A stretch of DNA of 64,000 nt, from NCBI GenBank assembly GCA_032622095.1, contig CP136063.1, forward strand, positions 274,531,426 through 274,595,425, in the 5' to 3' direction. Shown here one piece after another: positions 37,500 through 47,935 of the stretch (position 1 is the stretch's first letter; each line of letters starts with the position of its first letter). Source of the stretch: Siphonodentalium dalli (lineage: Eukaryota > Mollusca > Scaphopoda > Gadilida > Siphonodentaliidae). The notes beneath the pieces were generated by a model that saw only the letters and a program-made list of their open reading frames with translations, was not told the DNA's origin and made no database searches. The position numbers were made by a program, and so were the translations under genes.

Positions 37500-38187
37500 G
37501 ACATCTTCATTGGATTAGACCCCACGGCATCCCCACGGCAATTTTAATTCACATTCCCAACACCTAACAGGGACAAATATCTATTAGCCAGCATCAAGGC
37601 GAGTCTTGTGACGTATTAATTCAAATGCTTTCGATCAAACAATATTCTCTGTCGCACTCATATTTCGTTATCTACGAATCCACTGCAATCGACCTATTTT
37701 TAGAACGCAACACATGGTACCAAAATTGGGGGTGCACGGCGGGATTAATTTAAATATGTCATGTTGGTAACAATATCTAGCCGAGAATTCCTCAGACCTA
37801 CAGACGAATGCGACCAGCAAATTTCAAAATTGGTCACTTGACCTCCCCATGAATATCTTCTGGGAAATTCCAGGGAATGCCGATTGAGCTCAAACATGCG
37901 ACCTACGGGAAGTGTCATATATATATATGTGTGTGTCCTTTATAGACTCAAAACGATTGAGCTCAAACTTGCTAAATACGGGAAGTGTCATGGACGGGTT
38001 CATTGAAAAACCAAACAAAATCGGGTAAAATTTAAAAACAAAAATTTAATTAAAAAATTAAAAAGGGACAATTAACTCATTGAAAAACACAAAAATTAAC
38101 TCATTGAAAAATTACAAAAATTAATTAAAACTATTGAAAACTGTCATGTTTCAGACGATTGCCGCCAGTGGCGGGCTAACCTGCTAG

Positions 38188-38939
38188 TCTTCTTCTTCTA
38201 TCTTCTATCTATACTATATATTTTGAGAACTCCGTGTATTCGAGAGATAGCCCACACCCTCCGGACCTCAATGATATGATCGTGAATGAGTATTGATATA
38301 CCCACTAAACTTTGACAAACATCAGTAATGGTGTGTAGATAATTTACATATCTCTCCTATATATTTTGATACAATCTATCTAATTTACATATCTCTCTTA
38401 TATATTTATGTTTGCGTGTGTGTGTGTGTGTGTGTGTGTACTTCATACAAATCTACGATTCTCGACCGATCGGGACGAAACTTGGTACGTGTGTAGTTTG
38501 ACCAGGCGGTGGTCGTTGTCGTATTGGCGAGCCCGTGCGACGCCCATGCTGCGCATGCGCAGACGAGATCTCGGTAACGGGTGGAGCTATCGACATGAAA
38601 TTTTCTATGTGAATGTATCTTACGCCGGGTACAAATTTTATCGGGTCGCCGAGCCCGTGCGACGCCCGTGCAGCACATGCGCAGACGAGATATCGGAAAC
38701 GGGTGCAGCTATCGACTTGAAATTTGATATGTGAATGTATCTTGCGAGGTTACAAATTTTATCGGGTCACCGAGCCCGTGCGACGCCAGCTTCGCGCATG
38801 CGCAGACCAGATCTCGGAAACGGGTGGAGCTACCGGGTACAAATTTTTCTTATTGAAACGAGTGGAGCTAAAAATTTCAAAAATATATATTAAAATGTCA
38901 TGTTTCGGACAAGCCGCCGGTGGCGGGCTAACCTGCTAG
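38188..38939 (+). mobile_element. Helitron-like element H3 with 122-bp minisatellite
   Basis: It begins immediately after H2's CTAG with TCTTCTTC and reaches the family start TATATATTTTGAGAAC. It ends with hairpin CCGCC-GGT-GGCGG and CTAG at 38936-38939. Inside are a (GT)n run (38414-38439) and three copies of a 122-bp unit starting GCCCGTGCGACGCC at 38531, 38653 and 38774. It is about 750 bp long, with the same layout as H4. The design (terminal signals, microsatellite, short tandem core) resembles the non-autonomous Helitron/Helentron-type elements described in bivalves and insects. Open frames in it merely follow the repeat. Confidence 0.65.
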
Positions 38940-39756
38940 TCTATCTATCTCTTCTATATATTTTGAGAACTCCTTGTATTCGAGAGATAGCCCACACCCT
39001 CCGGACCTCAATGATATGATCGTGAATGAGTATTGATATACCCCACTAAACTTTGACAAACACCAGTAATGGTGTGTAGATCATTTACATATCTCTCCTA
39101 TATATTTTGATACAATCTATCTAATTTACATATCTCTCTTATATATTTATGTTTGTGTGTGCGTTGTACTTCATACAAATCTACGATTCTCGACCGATCG
39201 GGACGAAACTTGGTACGTGTGTGTAGTTTGACCAGGCGGTGGTCGTTGTCGTATTGGCGAGCCCGTGCGACGCCCGTGCAGCGCATGCGCAGACGAGATA
39301 TCGGAAACGGGTGGAGCTATCGACTTGAAATTTGCTATGTGAATGTATCTTGCGCCGGGTACAAATTATATCGGGTCGCCGAGTCCGTGCGACGCCCGTG
39401 CAGCGCATGCGTAGACGAGATCTCGGAAACGGGTGGAGCTATCGACTTGAAATTTGCTATGTGAATGTATCTTGCGCCGGGTACAAATGTTATCGGGTCG
39501 CCGAGCCCATGCGACGCCCGTGCAGCGCATGCGCAGACGAGATCTCGGAAACGGGTGGAGCTATCGACTTTAAATTTGGCATGTGAATGTATCTTGCGCC
39601 AGGTACAAATTTTCATGCGCAGACCAGATCTCGGAAACTGGTGGAGCTACCGGGTACAAATTTTTCTTATTGAAACGCGTGGAGCTAAAAATTTAAAATA
39701 TATATATAAAAATGTCATTTTTCGGACAAGCCGCCGGTGGCGGGCTAACCTGCTAG
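38940..39756 (+). mobile_element. Helitron-like element H4, sister of H3
   Basis: It starts TCTATCTATCTC directly after H3 and ends with the CCGCC-GGT-GGCGG hairpin and CTAG at 39753-39756. Its 5' part matches H3 closely (GTATTCGAGAGATAGCCCACACC block). It again holds three 122-bp units, at 39261, 39383 and 39505, plus a partial one. H3 and H4 are therefore a direct tandem pair. Confidence 0.65.
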
Positions 39757-40380
39757 TACTATATATTTTGAGACTTCGTGTATATATATGTATATATGTA
39801 TATATGTGTGTGGGTACTTCATAGAATCCAAAACGCGTGTACATATTGAACTCAAACTTCCTATGTACGTGTCAAATCCCACCGACACGACCGTGGTCGC
39901 GGTTTAGAGAAGCTCAGAGCACCCGTTCTCCAATCTCAAATCACCGCAAAGGCACGGCGTGGGTTAATCAAGTGATTATTTAATGAGCGTTTGTTTTTTG
40001 ACGCATCTCTATAAAGAGCGTCTGTTTCCCATTCAACGTTATTAGCATCTGCAGAGTTATACGCATTGAGTGCTTGCCTATGCGGGGAGATTTATTGGAG
40101 CTCTTACAACATCATTGTTATAGTATGTATGACACTTAGGTCAGGGCTTAGGGGGGTAGTTATATGCATAATGCTTCTCAGAAATCCCGGTTACAAACCA
40201 ACACTCACAATTTCGTATTTACGCCAACGTTATCGCTCGAAATGTATTCCCTGCGAGCACGGATGGCGCGCTTCGTTTTTACAGTATTTTGGTATATACC
40301 GAAATCATCCCAGATAATCACGAATATAGCATCCGATTTCTCCGCAGATAAACCGTTATAAAGCTACTGGAATCGGCTAA
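39757..40380 (+). mobile_element. Helitron-like element H5
   Basis: It starts TACTATATATTTTGAGACTTCG right after H4's CTAG and ends GGAATCGGCTAA, a CTAA-type end followed by T. It has a TATATATG/GTGTGTGG tract, GAGCACCCGTTCTCCA and AAAGAGCGTCTG blocks shared with H1 and H2, and a TTAATCAAGTGATT segment. No clear 3' hairpin is seen, unlike H1-H4. Non-coding. Confidence 0.5.
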
Positions 40381-41018
40381 TCTATACTATATATTTTGAG
40401 ACTTCGTATATATATATGTATATATGTATTTATGTATATATGTGTGTGGGTACTTCATAGAATCCAAAACGCGTGTACATATTGAGCTCAAACTTCCTAT
40501 GTAAGTGTCAAATCCCACCGACACGACCGTGGTCGCGGTTTAGAGAAGCTCAGAGCACCCGTTCTCCAATATCAAATCACCGCAAAGGCACGGCGTGGGT
40601 TAATCAAGTGATTATTTAATGAGCGTTTGTTTTTGACGCATCTCTATAAAGAGCGTCTGTTTCTCATTCAACGTGATTAGCATCTGCAGAGTTATACGCA
40701 TTGAGTGCTTGCGGGGAGATTTATTGGAGCTCTTACAACATCATTGTAATAGTATGTATGACACTTAGGTCAGGGCTTAGGGGGGGGGTAGTTATATGCA
40801 TAATGCTTCTCAGAAATCCCGGTTACAAACCAACACTCACAATTTCGTATTTACGCCAACGTTATCGCTCGAAATTTATTCCCTGCGAGCACGGATGGCG
40901 CGCTTTGTTTTTTACAGTATATACCTTTGGTATATACCGAAATCATCCCAGATAATCACATATATAGCATCAGATTTCTCCCCAGATATACAGTTATAAA
41001 GCTACTGGAATCTGCCAA
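40381..41018 (+). mobile_element. Helitron-like element H6, tandem copy of H5
   Basis: A direct repeat of H5 at an offset of about 628 bp. Differences are small: extra G's in the poly-G run near 40785, a short insertion near 40920 and point changes. It starts TCTATACTATATATTTTGAG and ends GGAATCTGCCAA, where H5 has CTAA. It is directly followed by the start of H7. Confidence 0.55.
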
Positions 41019-41054
41019 TCTCATATATATTTTGAAGACCTCTGTTTGTTTGTT

Positions 41055-41086
<32 letters not shown>

Positions 41087-41153
41087 ATTAATACAAATCT
41101 ACGATTCTCGACCGATCGGGACGAAACTTGGTACGTGAGTGTAGTTTGACCAG
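41019..41153 (+). mobile_element. Helitron-like element H7, 5' fragment
   Basis: It starts TCTCATATATATTTTGAAGACC directly after H6 and contains a TGTT/TGTC microsatellite (41043-41088). It continues with the TACGATTCTCGACCGATCGGG block seen in H3 and H4. It breaks off after GACCAGGCG, where MITE-related sequence begins. Confidence 0.55.
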
Positions 41154-41159
41154 GCGAAA

Positions 41160-41192
41160 AGAAATAGTAATTATCGGATTAAGTACCTTTAA
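41160..41192. mobile_element. Remnant end of the TTAA MITE family
   Basis: GAAATAGTAATTATCGG then GATTAAGTACCTTTAA match the right-hand terminus of the MITEs at 43977 and 46634 (GATTGAGTACCTTTAA). Only this end is clear. It abuts the broken H7. Confidence 0.6.
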
Positions 41193-43231
41193 CATTTAAC
41201 CAACCATTTTCAGACACACCTCCCCCCCACTTGTTGATGAAAATCCACAAATCAGGTTCCAGCTATCTAGGTCACTTGTACCAATGTTAATCATATTAAC
41301 ATGAAATGACACACTCTATGATTTCCAGGCTTCAATTTAAAGATGAATTATCTGTTCCCACAACAAGTATATAGTTTCCTCGGTATAACATAAGAGAAAT
41401 GAATCAAAAACACCTACCTGGGAACACTACTATCAATTAATATTGATTTCCTTATACAATGTGACTATCAAGTTGCCCTGTGGGACATATATTTGTCACT
41501 ATTTTTAGAAATAGTTATTGCTCAGAACAAACAGAGCTGTAAACTGTTTAAATATAATCAATATTAAGTATGCAGCATCCGATTAGATGCCCCTCAATAA
41601 GGCTCAATTACTATATATTTGGATTCGGGTGGGAGGATATTTGATTTTAGTCGATGAACCCACCCACCAATGCTAAGAGTTATTACATATTCATTTTTAA
41701 ATCTATTATTTTTCACCATCGAGACTTAATAGTGACCTGGGAAAAAGTCAACGGGCCAACGGTCTTGGACCAAATTGCGGATGAAGATAACTCTAAAATC
41801 AAGTAGCTTTGTGTTGATAATGAGGCAAATCTTTATTGAACAACATGTTGATAAATAACACATTTTGAGCAATTTTATACTATAATTGACATTATTTTTG
41901 AGCAATTAATATGTTGCGACTCTCAATGACATCAGGATTGCACTATCGTGGACAAGCTGAAAAATTATATCAACAATGTAACTGGATTTACGAAATAGAC
42001 CAAAATATTGCAGCTGTGTAATTAGAAGTAAAATAAAATAAAGCTTTATTCCACACCTATTGACTATTCAACCAAATCTCACCATTGAATACCTATTATT
42101 GTATGCCTCTAGTGGAATAGAAGCCGGAACTATTTTGTGTTGATGTTGTCAAACAGCTATTATAGGTACATTTAGTATGTCAACAATCAGCTTCAGGTGA
42201 TGTCCCGATCATAACAGGTTATTCATCAGACTTAAATCACAATAAAGGTAGCTGACTCATGGATTGACACAATGGTGTAGAATAAATACAGAACACAACT
42301 TGTACCATAATCTCAAATATTTTATCAAAATCATGGTGGACAGTGCATAATTACATTCTGCTCGAGTTTTGCTGTCGCAAAATATATCCATGCACCTTCT
42401 GCAACTCATTTGATAAAAGATTCTCGATGACACTAGGGGTAACTTAATTTTAGGATCCTGCAAATATTAAAAAAATCATATTCAATTAAACATGCTGCTG
42501 CATGAGTATATGATTCATATTTGATTCAACATCAGCGAAGAATATATCTATATAATATCCCTGTTGAGCTTCGCAGTGCTAAAATGAGTGTTCCGTAAGA
42601 AGCACACATCGATGGCATTGCCGTAGAGTCGTAAGCACCCCCTCATTATGAGAGTAGTTCATCTGTATGATTGATTTCAGCATCCTGACCGACTGTACAT
42701 GTGCATGTAGGTTGTGATACATGTGAGTCCGATCATGTAGCCCCAATGCCCCGCAAAATTAAAAGATTAGTTGAAATGCAAAGTAACATCATTATATTTT
42801 ACTCACAGACACAGGCTGCCATTGGAAGTGTTTTGTCCTCTCACAAATTCCATAATTATGGCGAAGTTGTCTTGCAGCAAATTCAGAGGATCACATCACT
42901 CATTCTTACGATAAGCTGAGGTTATCTGCAAAAATTAGTAAACACTTATTACAATATTGTTTTCATTAGAAAAAGCTAATACTCAGATTAGTTATTTAAT
43001 TGCAATTGTATACATACACATGAAATCTGAAAATTGGCCACAGCAATAACTTCCAGGGCTATAAAATCACATATGTACTTCACCATCATTCATCAGGGAC
43101 GTGGATGGAGCGTCTCCATTGGGGAGGGATGCACCTTGAATTTGAAATGTATAAAGCCACCCTTCCCCAACCCACCTCCTAAAATATCCAACACATGTTG
43201 TATTATATCAGACAAGAAGTCAAATTTGTTT
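41193..43231. other. Intergenic stretch; one diverged MITE-like internal segment
   Basis: No credible gene. Around 41625-41720 the words ATATTTGATT, CACCCACCAA and AAATCTATTATTTTTCACCATC resemble the interior of the TTAA MITEs (compare 44050-44140). This is probably a decayed member; its ends are not recognisable. The rest shows nothing I can name. Confidence 0.5.
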
Positions 43232-43243
43232 TCAAGTTGGAGC

Positions 43244-43532
43244 AGGAGCCCCCGGTGGTCGAATCGGTAGAGTGCAAGGTGAATTACACCGCCACAGGCC
43301 GTCCAGCGCTGACGAAGCTGGTTCGAACCCCGTCATAGGAAGGGTGACTTGAATCATGTATCTGGTCAAGTTTTGTCAGTTGCTTTCTGTGGGTTGGTGG
43401 TTTTTACACGCAGTGGGAAGATTTCTTGGTAAAATCTAGCCTCTGCGTGGTCTTTCCTCCACCAGTAAAATTGAAAAAATCATGTGTGGCCTAGCGGCTA
43501 GAATGACGATAAACCCTAATAAACCAAACCAA
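43244..43532 (+). mobile_element. tRNA-derived SINE with 12-bp target duplication
   Basis: A 289-bp element flanked by the perfect direct repeat TCAAGTTGGAGC (43232-43243 and 43533-43544). The head is tRNA-like. An A-box-like stretch, TGGTCGAATCGGTAGAG, is near 43256, and a good B box, GGTTCGAACC, is at 43320-43329. These are internal promoter elements for RNA polymerase III. The tRNA-unrelated body contains GTGGGTTGGTGGTTTTTACACG and TTTCCTCCACCAG words. The tail is A-rich (AATAAACCAAACCAA). It is mobilised in trans by a LINE in known families. I do not assign a named SINE family. Confidence 0.85.
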
Positions 43533-43976
43533 TCAAGTTGGAGCCAGTTAAAATTGTGAATTGGAACATAAGTACTAGTAGAATGTCTGCTGAACATTCT
43601 CTTTAACGACAATAACTTATGATGAACTTATCTTGGCCATTTTTGTCACAAGCATCCATAGCAACTCAACTCAAATGTTGAGTTATGTTCTGCATGAAAC
43701 GGGAAAAAAAGAAGATAAAATAAAAAAGAGTATTCTCTGTATATGAGCTTTGGTAGCAAGTAAAGTGCAAGTGCACTCTGACCGACTTTAAAATCGCAGG
43801 TGCACAGATTCCCATGGTAATAAATATCTGTGCCATTTAAAAAAAAATAACAAAAAATGTAGGAATAATGCAGTTTCCCATGGTACAAAATGTCTGAAAG
43901 TTTTGAAACAATTGACCAAAAATTATAGGAACAAAAGCTCAAAGTAATACCCCTGTATAATATATTAAAACATTTC

Positions 43977-44379
43977 TTAAAGGTACTCAATCAGATAAAA
44001 CTCCTCTCAATTACTATTTCAATGGCTTCGCTGGCTTCAGGGGTAAAACATATTTGATTCGAGTCGAGGAAGGCACCCATCAAAGCTCAGATTTATTAGA
44101 TATCGATTTTAGAAATCTATTATTTTTCATTATCAGGAATACTTTCTGTCACAGAAGTTTCCCGAAAAAGCCAACCGACATACTCTCGATACTAAATTCC
44201 ATTGAACAAAATGTTGCTATACAACAGATTTTGGGCAATTATATACGATAGTTCACAGTCGTTAGCATTATGTTTGGATAATTATTTGATTCTGATAACT
44301 AAAGTGACCTTTGATAAAATTTTGTTGTTGTTGGAATCTGTTGCGATGGGGACCCTCTGATCGGATTGAGTACCTTTAA
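43977..44379. mobile_element. MITE 1, TTAA target duplication
   Basis: A 403-bp element bounded by TTAA on both sides (43977-43980 and 44376-44379). The terminal inverted repeats are AGGTACTCAATC and GATTGAGTACCT. Non-coding. TTAA targets are typical of piggyBac-type transposases, so a piggyBac-related origin is likely by inference. Related copies are at 46634-47166 and, as a fragment, 41160-41192. Confidence 0.82.
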
Positions 44380-46058
44380 GTCAAACAGGGGGATAACTAA
44401 AAACAATTGGACAGACTTCATAATCACAGGTGCACAGGTTATCATTATGGTTGCTGTCTGTGCCAAGTTTCATGGAAAATGATTAAAAATGACTGAGAAA
44501 TACTCTGCACAAATTTGTGTCCATTGACAGAAGGAGGGCTAAGATGTTTCCAGTATAACCCCCTACAACTTGCAGGGGGGGGGTATAATAATAATTTTGG
44601 AGGGCATTAAATAATGTCCCGACAGTCAAGGACCACAAATAGGTCCAAGGGCTGTTAATAAAACATAACGCTCATGCATGTTATTATTATTAATACAACT
44701 CCATCCTTGTGTGATCGGTGACACAGAATTCACTGGGCCGTGTGAGAACATTTGAAATTTGAACATACAAATTGCAAAATCCTATAGCATCTATTGAGTA
44801 GCCTCAATGTTTTAGAAAATTTTGACCACGGTTGATGGACATAGGTTAATTGTAGCATTACCAGTCTCTGCCCCGGCTATAGGCTAATATGATATTCGCC
44901 GGACATTCGAAGGATATAGTTTACACGATACCCTTTTGCTGTATACATTGGTCTTTATATCCAGTGATTCTGTCAGGGCACTTCATGCAAGTCAAATTCC
45001 TGTTTTCACAGACCTGCTACTGACGCGTGCTACAACTGAGGTTGTGGCTGATGCAGTTAAACCCATTCGAGTTAAATATGAGCTTAACTGCATCAGCCAC
45101 AAACCCAGTGATTTATATAATATATATGATTTGAAACGTTGTGCCTATATATGAAAACCCATCTACATGTAGCCTCATGCATCAGCCGCATGTCTGTAAT
45201 AGCAGCTTTATACCGACATGGGTTGGCAGTCTATACATTTGTATTTATTGAATTTGTGTGCACCAGTCTCTGTCGATACTAAGTCTGCATTAAGTAAATG
45301 TGACTATATTTATATACTGGTACGTATATACATCGTTCGTTCGAAGAGAGGTCCCTGTCGGTAATTGCCGCTCAGCAAATGCTGCACATGACATGTTCAC
45401 CTGAATGGCGATCACCACCACCGGGCACTTGCAGTAAAAAGGGCAGTTCGTTCAAATGGTACGAAGCCCCATGGCTACCCGTGGGCTTGCTATTGACAGT
45501 ATCATAAGTACTAGTAGAGGTGGAGGTATTTATTCTTTCGAGGTTTCGACACAAGTTTCCAACAACTGTGGTCTGTAATAACTTGTTCGAGCTATAAAAG
45601 GTGCAAAGACCAATTTTGGCTTTTGATGACATGTGCATATTCCATTAATTCGAAATTAGTTGTTGTTGGAAATTGGAAATGAAATAATATTATCTACTTA
45701 GTGAGCTTTCAGGCAACCACGATTCAATCATAAGTTGAAGGATTTTCGTCGTAGGAAGTAACCGATAGTTAGACTGCGCATGCTCACGGCAAAATCACAA
45801 GTCAAGAAATAATATCAAGCACCGTTTGATTTTAGATTCAAAATTGTGTCGTATCCACGTGTGGCGTAATCGCAGTCGTGTATACATAAACATTTTGGCT
45901 GGAAAGATCGCAGGGTAGTCAACCACGTGCTATACAAACAACCTACTCAGCTGGACAAAACAAGTCTCCACTACTTAACCGTGGTGTGGTTAGCGTTGCC
46001 ACCGCGGCCAAAATGCAAAACCTTCTACACCGATGTTCCACCTACTAACTACAGTTGG
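44380..46058. other. Intergenic stretch without recognisable genes
   Basis: A block at 44405-44480 (CAGGTGCACAGGTTAT and CTGTGCCAAG words) resembles 43785-43835 on the other side of MITE 1. A poly-G run occurs near 44574. The hairpin at 45043-45101 is listed separately. The 88-codon minus-strand frame at 45372-45638 has no recognisable domain. Confidence 0.5.
45043..45101. repeat. Perfect 18-bp stem hairpin
   Basis: TGTGGCTGATGCAGTTAA (45043-45060) and its exact complement (45084-45101) enclose a 23-nt loop. No terminator-like T run or flanking duplication is seen, so its nature is open: a small foldback repeat or a structured RNA. Confidence 0.8.
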
Positions 46059-46633
46059 GCCGCAGTTAGGCTCCTGCGAATATTCGATATTCGATTCGAG
46101 ATTCGATTCGAAAGTCAAATTCGATTCGAATTCGAGTCGAAATTGCCAACTCGAAATTTCGAATATACTTTGACGGAAACGTAAGCTGTTTACGGACAAA
46201 TACACATGTCGATCTTAGCTGTTTTTGTAGCATTTAATTCCAGAAAATTATGTATATATACACCTAATAATTCTTATTCTACATCGCGGATGTTCGCATG
46301 CTATTAAATATAATTATAGCTAGCAATTAGCCACTATAGGACGACTAAATACGACGGGAATTATAGCTTTAAAATGGTAGCAAAAGCTCGGAGATTGCCG
46401 ATGGACCGACGACGGGAGTAGCTATCGGTTGCTATGAGACTGAGCAACCGATATCGTTATCCATCGTCTATCCGTCTCAGATTCCGCGTTATGTAATATC
46501 GTTGAGACTGTAAACAACACGTGTTCCCGGTTTTGAAAAGAGCATTTTGGCGGTGTTTTCTGTTGAAGTTGTCTTTCAATTTCGGAGCTTTCGTTTACAC
46601 TGGACAAAATGTCGACAGTCATTCATGTTTATT

Positions 46634-47166
46634 TTAAAGGTACTCAATCCGATAAAACTCCTCTCAATTACTATTCCAATGGCTTCGGGTGAGGGGTCAA
46701 AAATATTTGATTCGAGTTGAGGAAGTCACCCGTCAAAGCTCAGATTTGTTAGATATCGATTTTAGAAATCTATTATTTTTCATTATCGGGAATACTTTCT
46801 GGCCCAGAACTCAGTCAAAATTGCATTATTATTACCACTTGATTTTAGAGTTATCCATCCTTGTCTGTTTGAATAGATTTTGGTGTACACATCCCGAGCA
46901 GATTACGGCAGTTGAAGGCAATTATTAGTACTCATCTCGAGTAAATAACAAATTTCAAAAATTATTAGTACTCATCTCGAGTAAATAACAAATTTCAAAA
47001 ATCAATATCTAATAACTATGAGCTTTGTTTGATGGGTTCCTCGACTCGAATCAAATATTGTTTACCCCCAAAGCCAAAGAAATAGTAATATAGGACCCTC
47101 TGATCGGATTGTTGTTGTTGGAATCTGTTGAGATGGGGACCCTCTGTTTGGATTGAGTACCTTTAA
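46634..47166. mobile_element. MITE 2, nested in the hAT element
   Basis: A 533-bp element bounded by TTAA (46634-46637 and 47163-47166). Its termini AGGTACTCAATCC and GATTGAGTACCT are shared with MITE 1. Its inverted repeats are long: the first 120 bp or so (with ATTTGATTCGAGT and AAAGCTC) recurs in reverse near 47015-47120. The right end also has a partial duplication of GGGACCCTCTG. Non-coding. Confidence 0.85.
46921..47000 (+). repeat. Exact 40-bp tandem duplication inside MITE 2
   Basis: Two identical 40-bp units (46921-46960 and 46961-47000), each starting ATTATTAGTACTCATCTCGA. Probably a replication-slippage event within the MITE. Confidence 0.95.
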
Positions 47167-47690
47167 ACATGATAAAGCTTCAGGTAGTGCAGGGACTTAC
47201 ACGTGTGATGAATGCAACATGGTGTATAAAACGCAAGCATCTGGGACAACTACCCAGCTATGGAATCATCTACCCTGCGACTGTTGTTGCGTCTTCAAGT
47301 TTATAACAACGAGTGTTTCCGAATGCCGAATTGCAATTTTGCATGTACATGCAGACTATATAAATTTTGCGTGATTTTAGTTCCGATAATCCGTTTAGTG
47401 GTAATATATTAATTGTGTGATGGCAGCATGGACGTTTTAATTTGTTTTTTTTTCTCGACAATTATAAATCGAAGTTAATAGTATCTCAAACGACGGTTCA
47501 TCGCCACATAAGTTTTGATGGAACTTCATGCATGTAGTTCATAGAACGTTTCACAAATCGTTAACAAAACATGCCTAATTGAGAAGCAACACACATATAT
47601 GATTCGATTCGATATTCGATTCTATATTCGATTCGATTTCGTGAATTCGATTCGATCAAAATATCCAATTCAAAGAACCCTAGCCGCAGT

Positions 47691-47935
47691 GTACTTGCCA
47701 TTCGGCCATGGTGTACATGTAGTTGCCACGGTGTACGTTCATTTAACTGAAAAAGGACGATACAAACTAGAAATATAACCATGTTGTACATGCCATTCGG
47801 CCCCAGTGTAGTTGCCTTTTGGCCATGGTGCCTTGCCATTCGGCCGCAGTGTATATACTTGCCGTTCGGCCGTGGTGTACTTGCCGTTCGGCCGCGGTTC
47901 ACTTGCCGTTCAGCTGCAGTGCTCAACTGCTACAG
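47691..47935 (+). repeat. Degenerate minisatellite, TTGCCGTTCGGCCG type
   Basis: Units built on TTGCC(A/G)TTCGGCCG and GTGTAC recur at about 47833, 47859, 47881 and 47903 (spacing 26, 22 and 22 bp), with looser copies from 47695. It starts right at the hAT target duplication, whose sequence GCCGCAGT is itself part of the unit. Confidence 0.7.

Larger units (their letters stand above)
27509..38187 (+). mobile_element. Helitron-like element H2, split by an LTR retrotransposon
   Basis: It starts directly after the CTAG of H1 with TCTCCTATATATTTTGAGAA and ends at 38184-38187 with a CCGCC-AGT-GGCGG hairpin and CTAG. Without the LTR element and one copy of its target duplication it is about 1.08 kb (27509-27900 plus 37504-38187). 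The left part has a (TA)n/(GT)n tract and GAGCTCAAACTT blocks. The right part repeats the CTTTATAGACTC/GAGCTCAAACTT block and has a very AT-rich stretch around 38020-38130. Non-coding. Confidence 0.6.
46609..47374 (+). pseudogene. BED zinc-finger exon of a hAT transposase, split by a MITE
   Basis: ATG at 46609 opens a short frame of a few codons up to the MITE at 46634. Beyond the MITE the same frame resumes and encodes the finger CDECNMVYKT...TTQLWNHL (about 47187-47275), ending at the stop 47372-47374. The C-X2-C pair, the GTTTQLWNHL segment and its His match BED fingers, which bind DNA in hAT transposases. The second His region is lost and the rest of the transposase is missing. Counting one TTAA as target duplication, the frame on the two sides is continuous, so the MITE landed in a then-intact exon. 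Assignment to hAT rests on the finger plus the 8-bp duplication. Confidence 0.75.
46067..47682 (+). mobile_element. hAT-like DNA transposon remnant, 8-bp target duplication
   Basis: A 1616-bp element flanked by the perfect 8-bp direct repeat GCCGCAGT (46059-46066 and 47683-47690), the length typical of hAT elements. The ends are TAGGCTCCTGCGAAT and, read from the other strand, TAGGGTTCTTTGAAT; 11 of the first 15 positions match. Subterminal TTCGATTCGA-type repeats occur at both ends (46080-46150 and 47600-47660). Inside is the first part of a BED-zinc-finger reading frame interrupted by MITE 2. No catalytic hAT domain follows, so it is an internally deleted, non-autonomous copy. Confidence 0.85.

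Noticed and set aside
38408-39824. Overlapping frames of 60-119 codons on both strands
   Set aside because: They follow the 122-bp minisatellite and (GT)n run of H3 and H4; no domain.
43251-43332. A functional tRNA gene
   Set aside because: The B box is good, but the cloverleaf and acceptor stem cannot be closed convincingly. The 12-bp flanking duplications and long 3' body show it is a SINE head.
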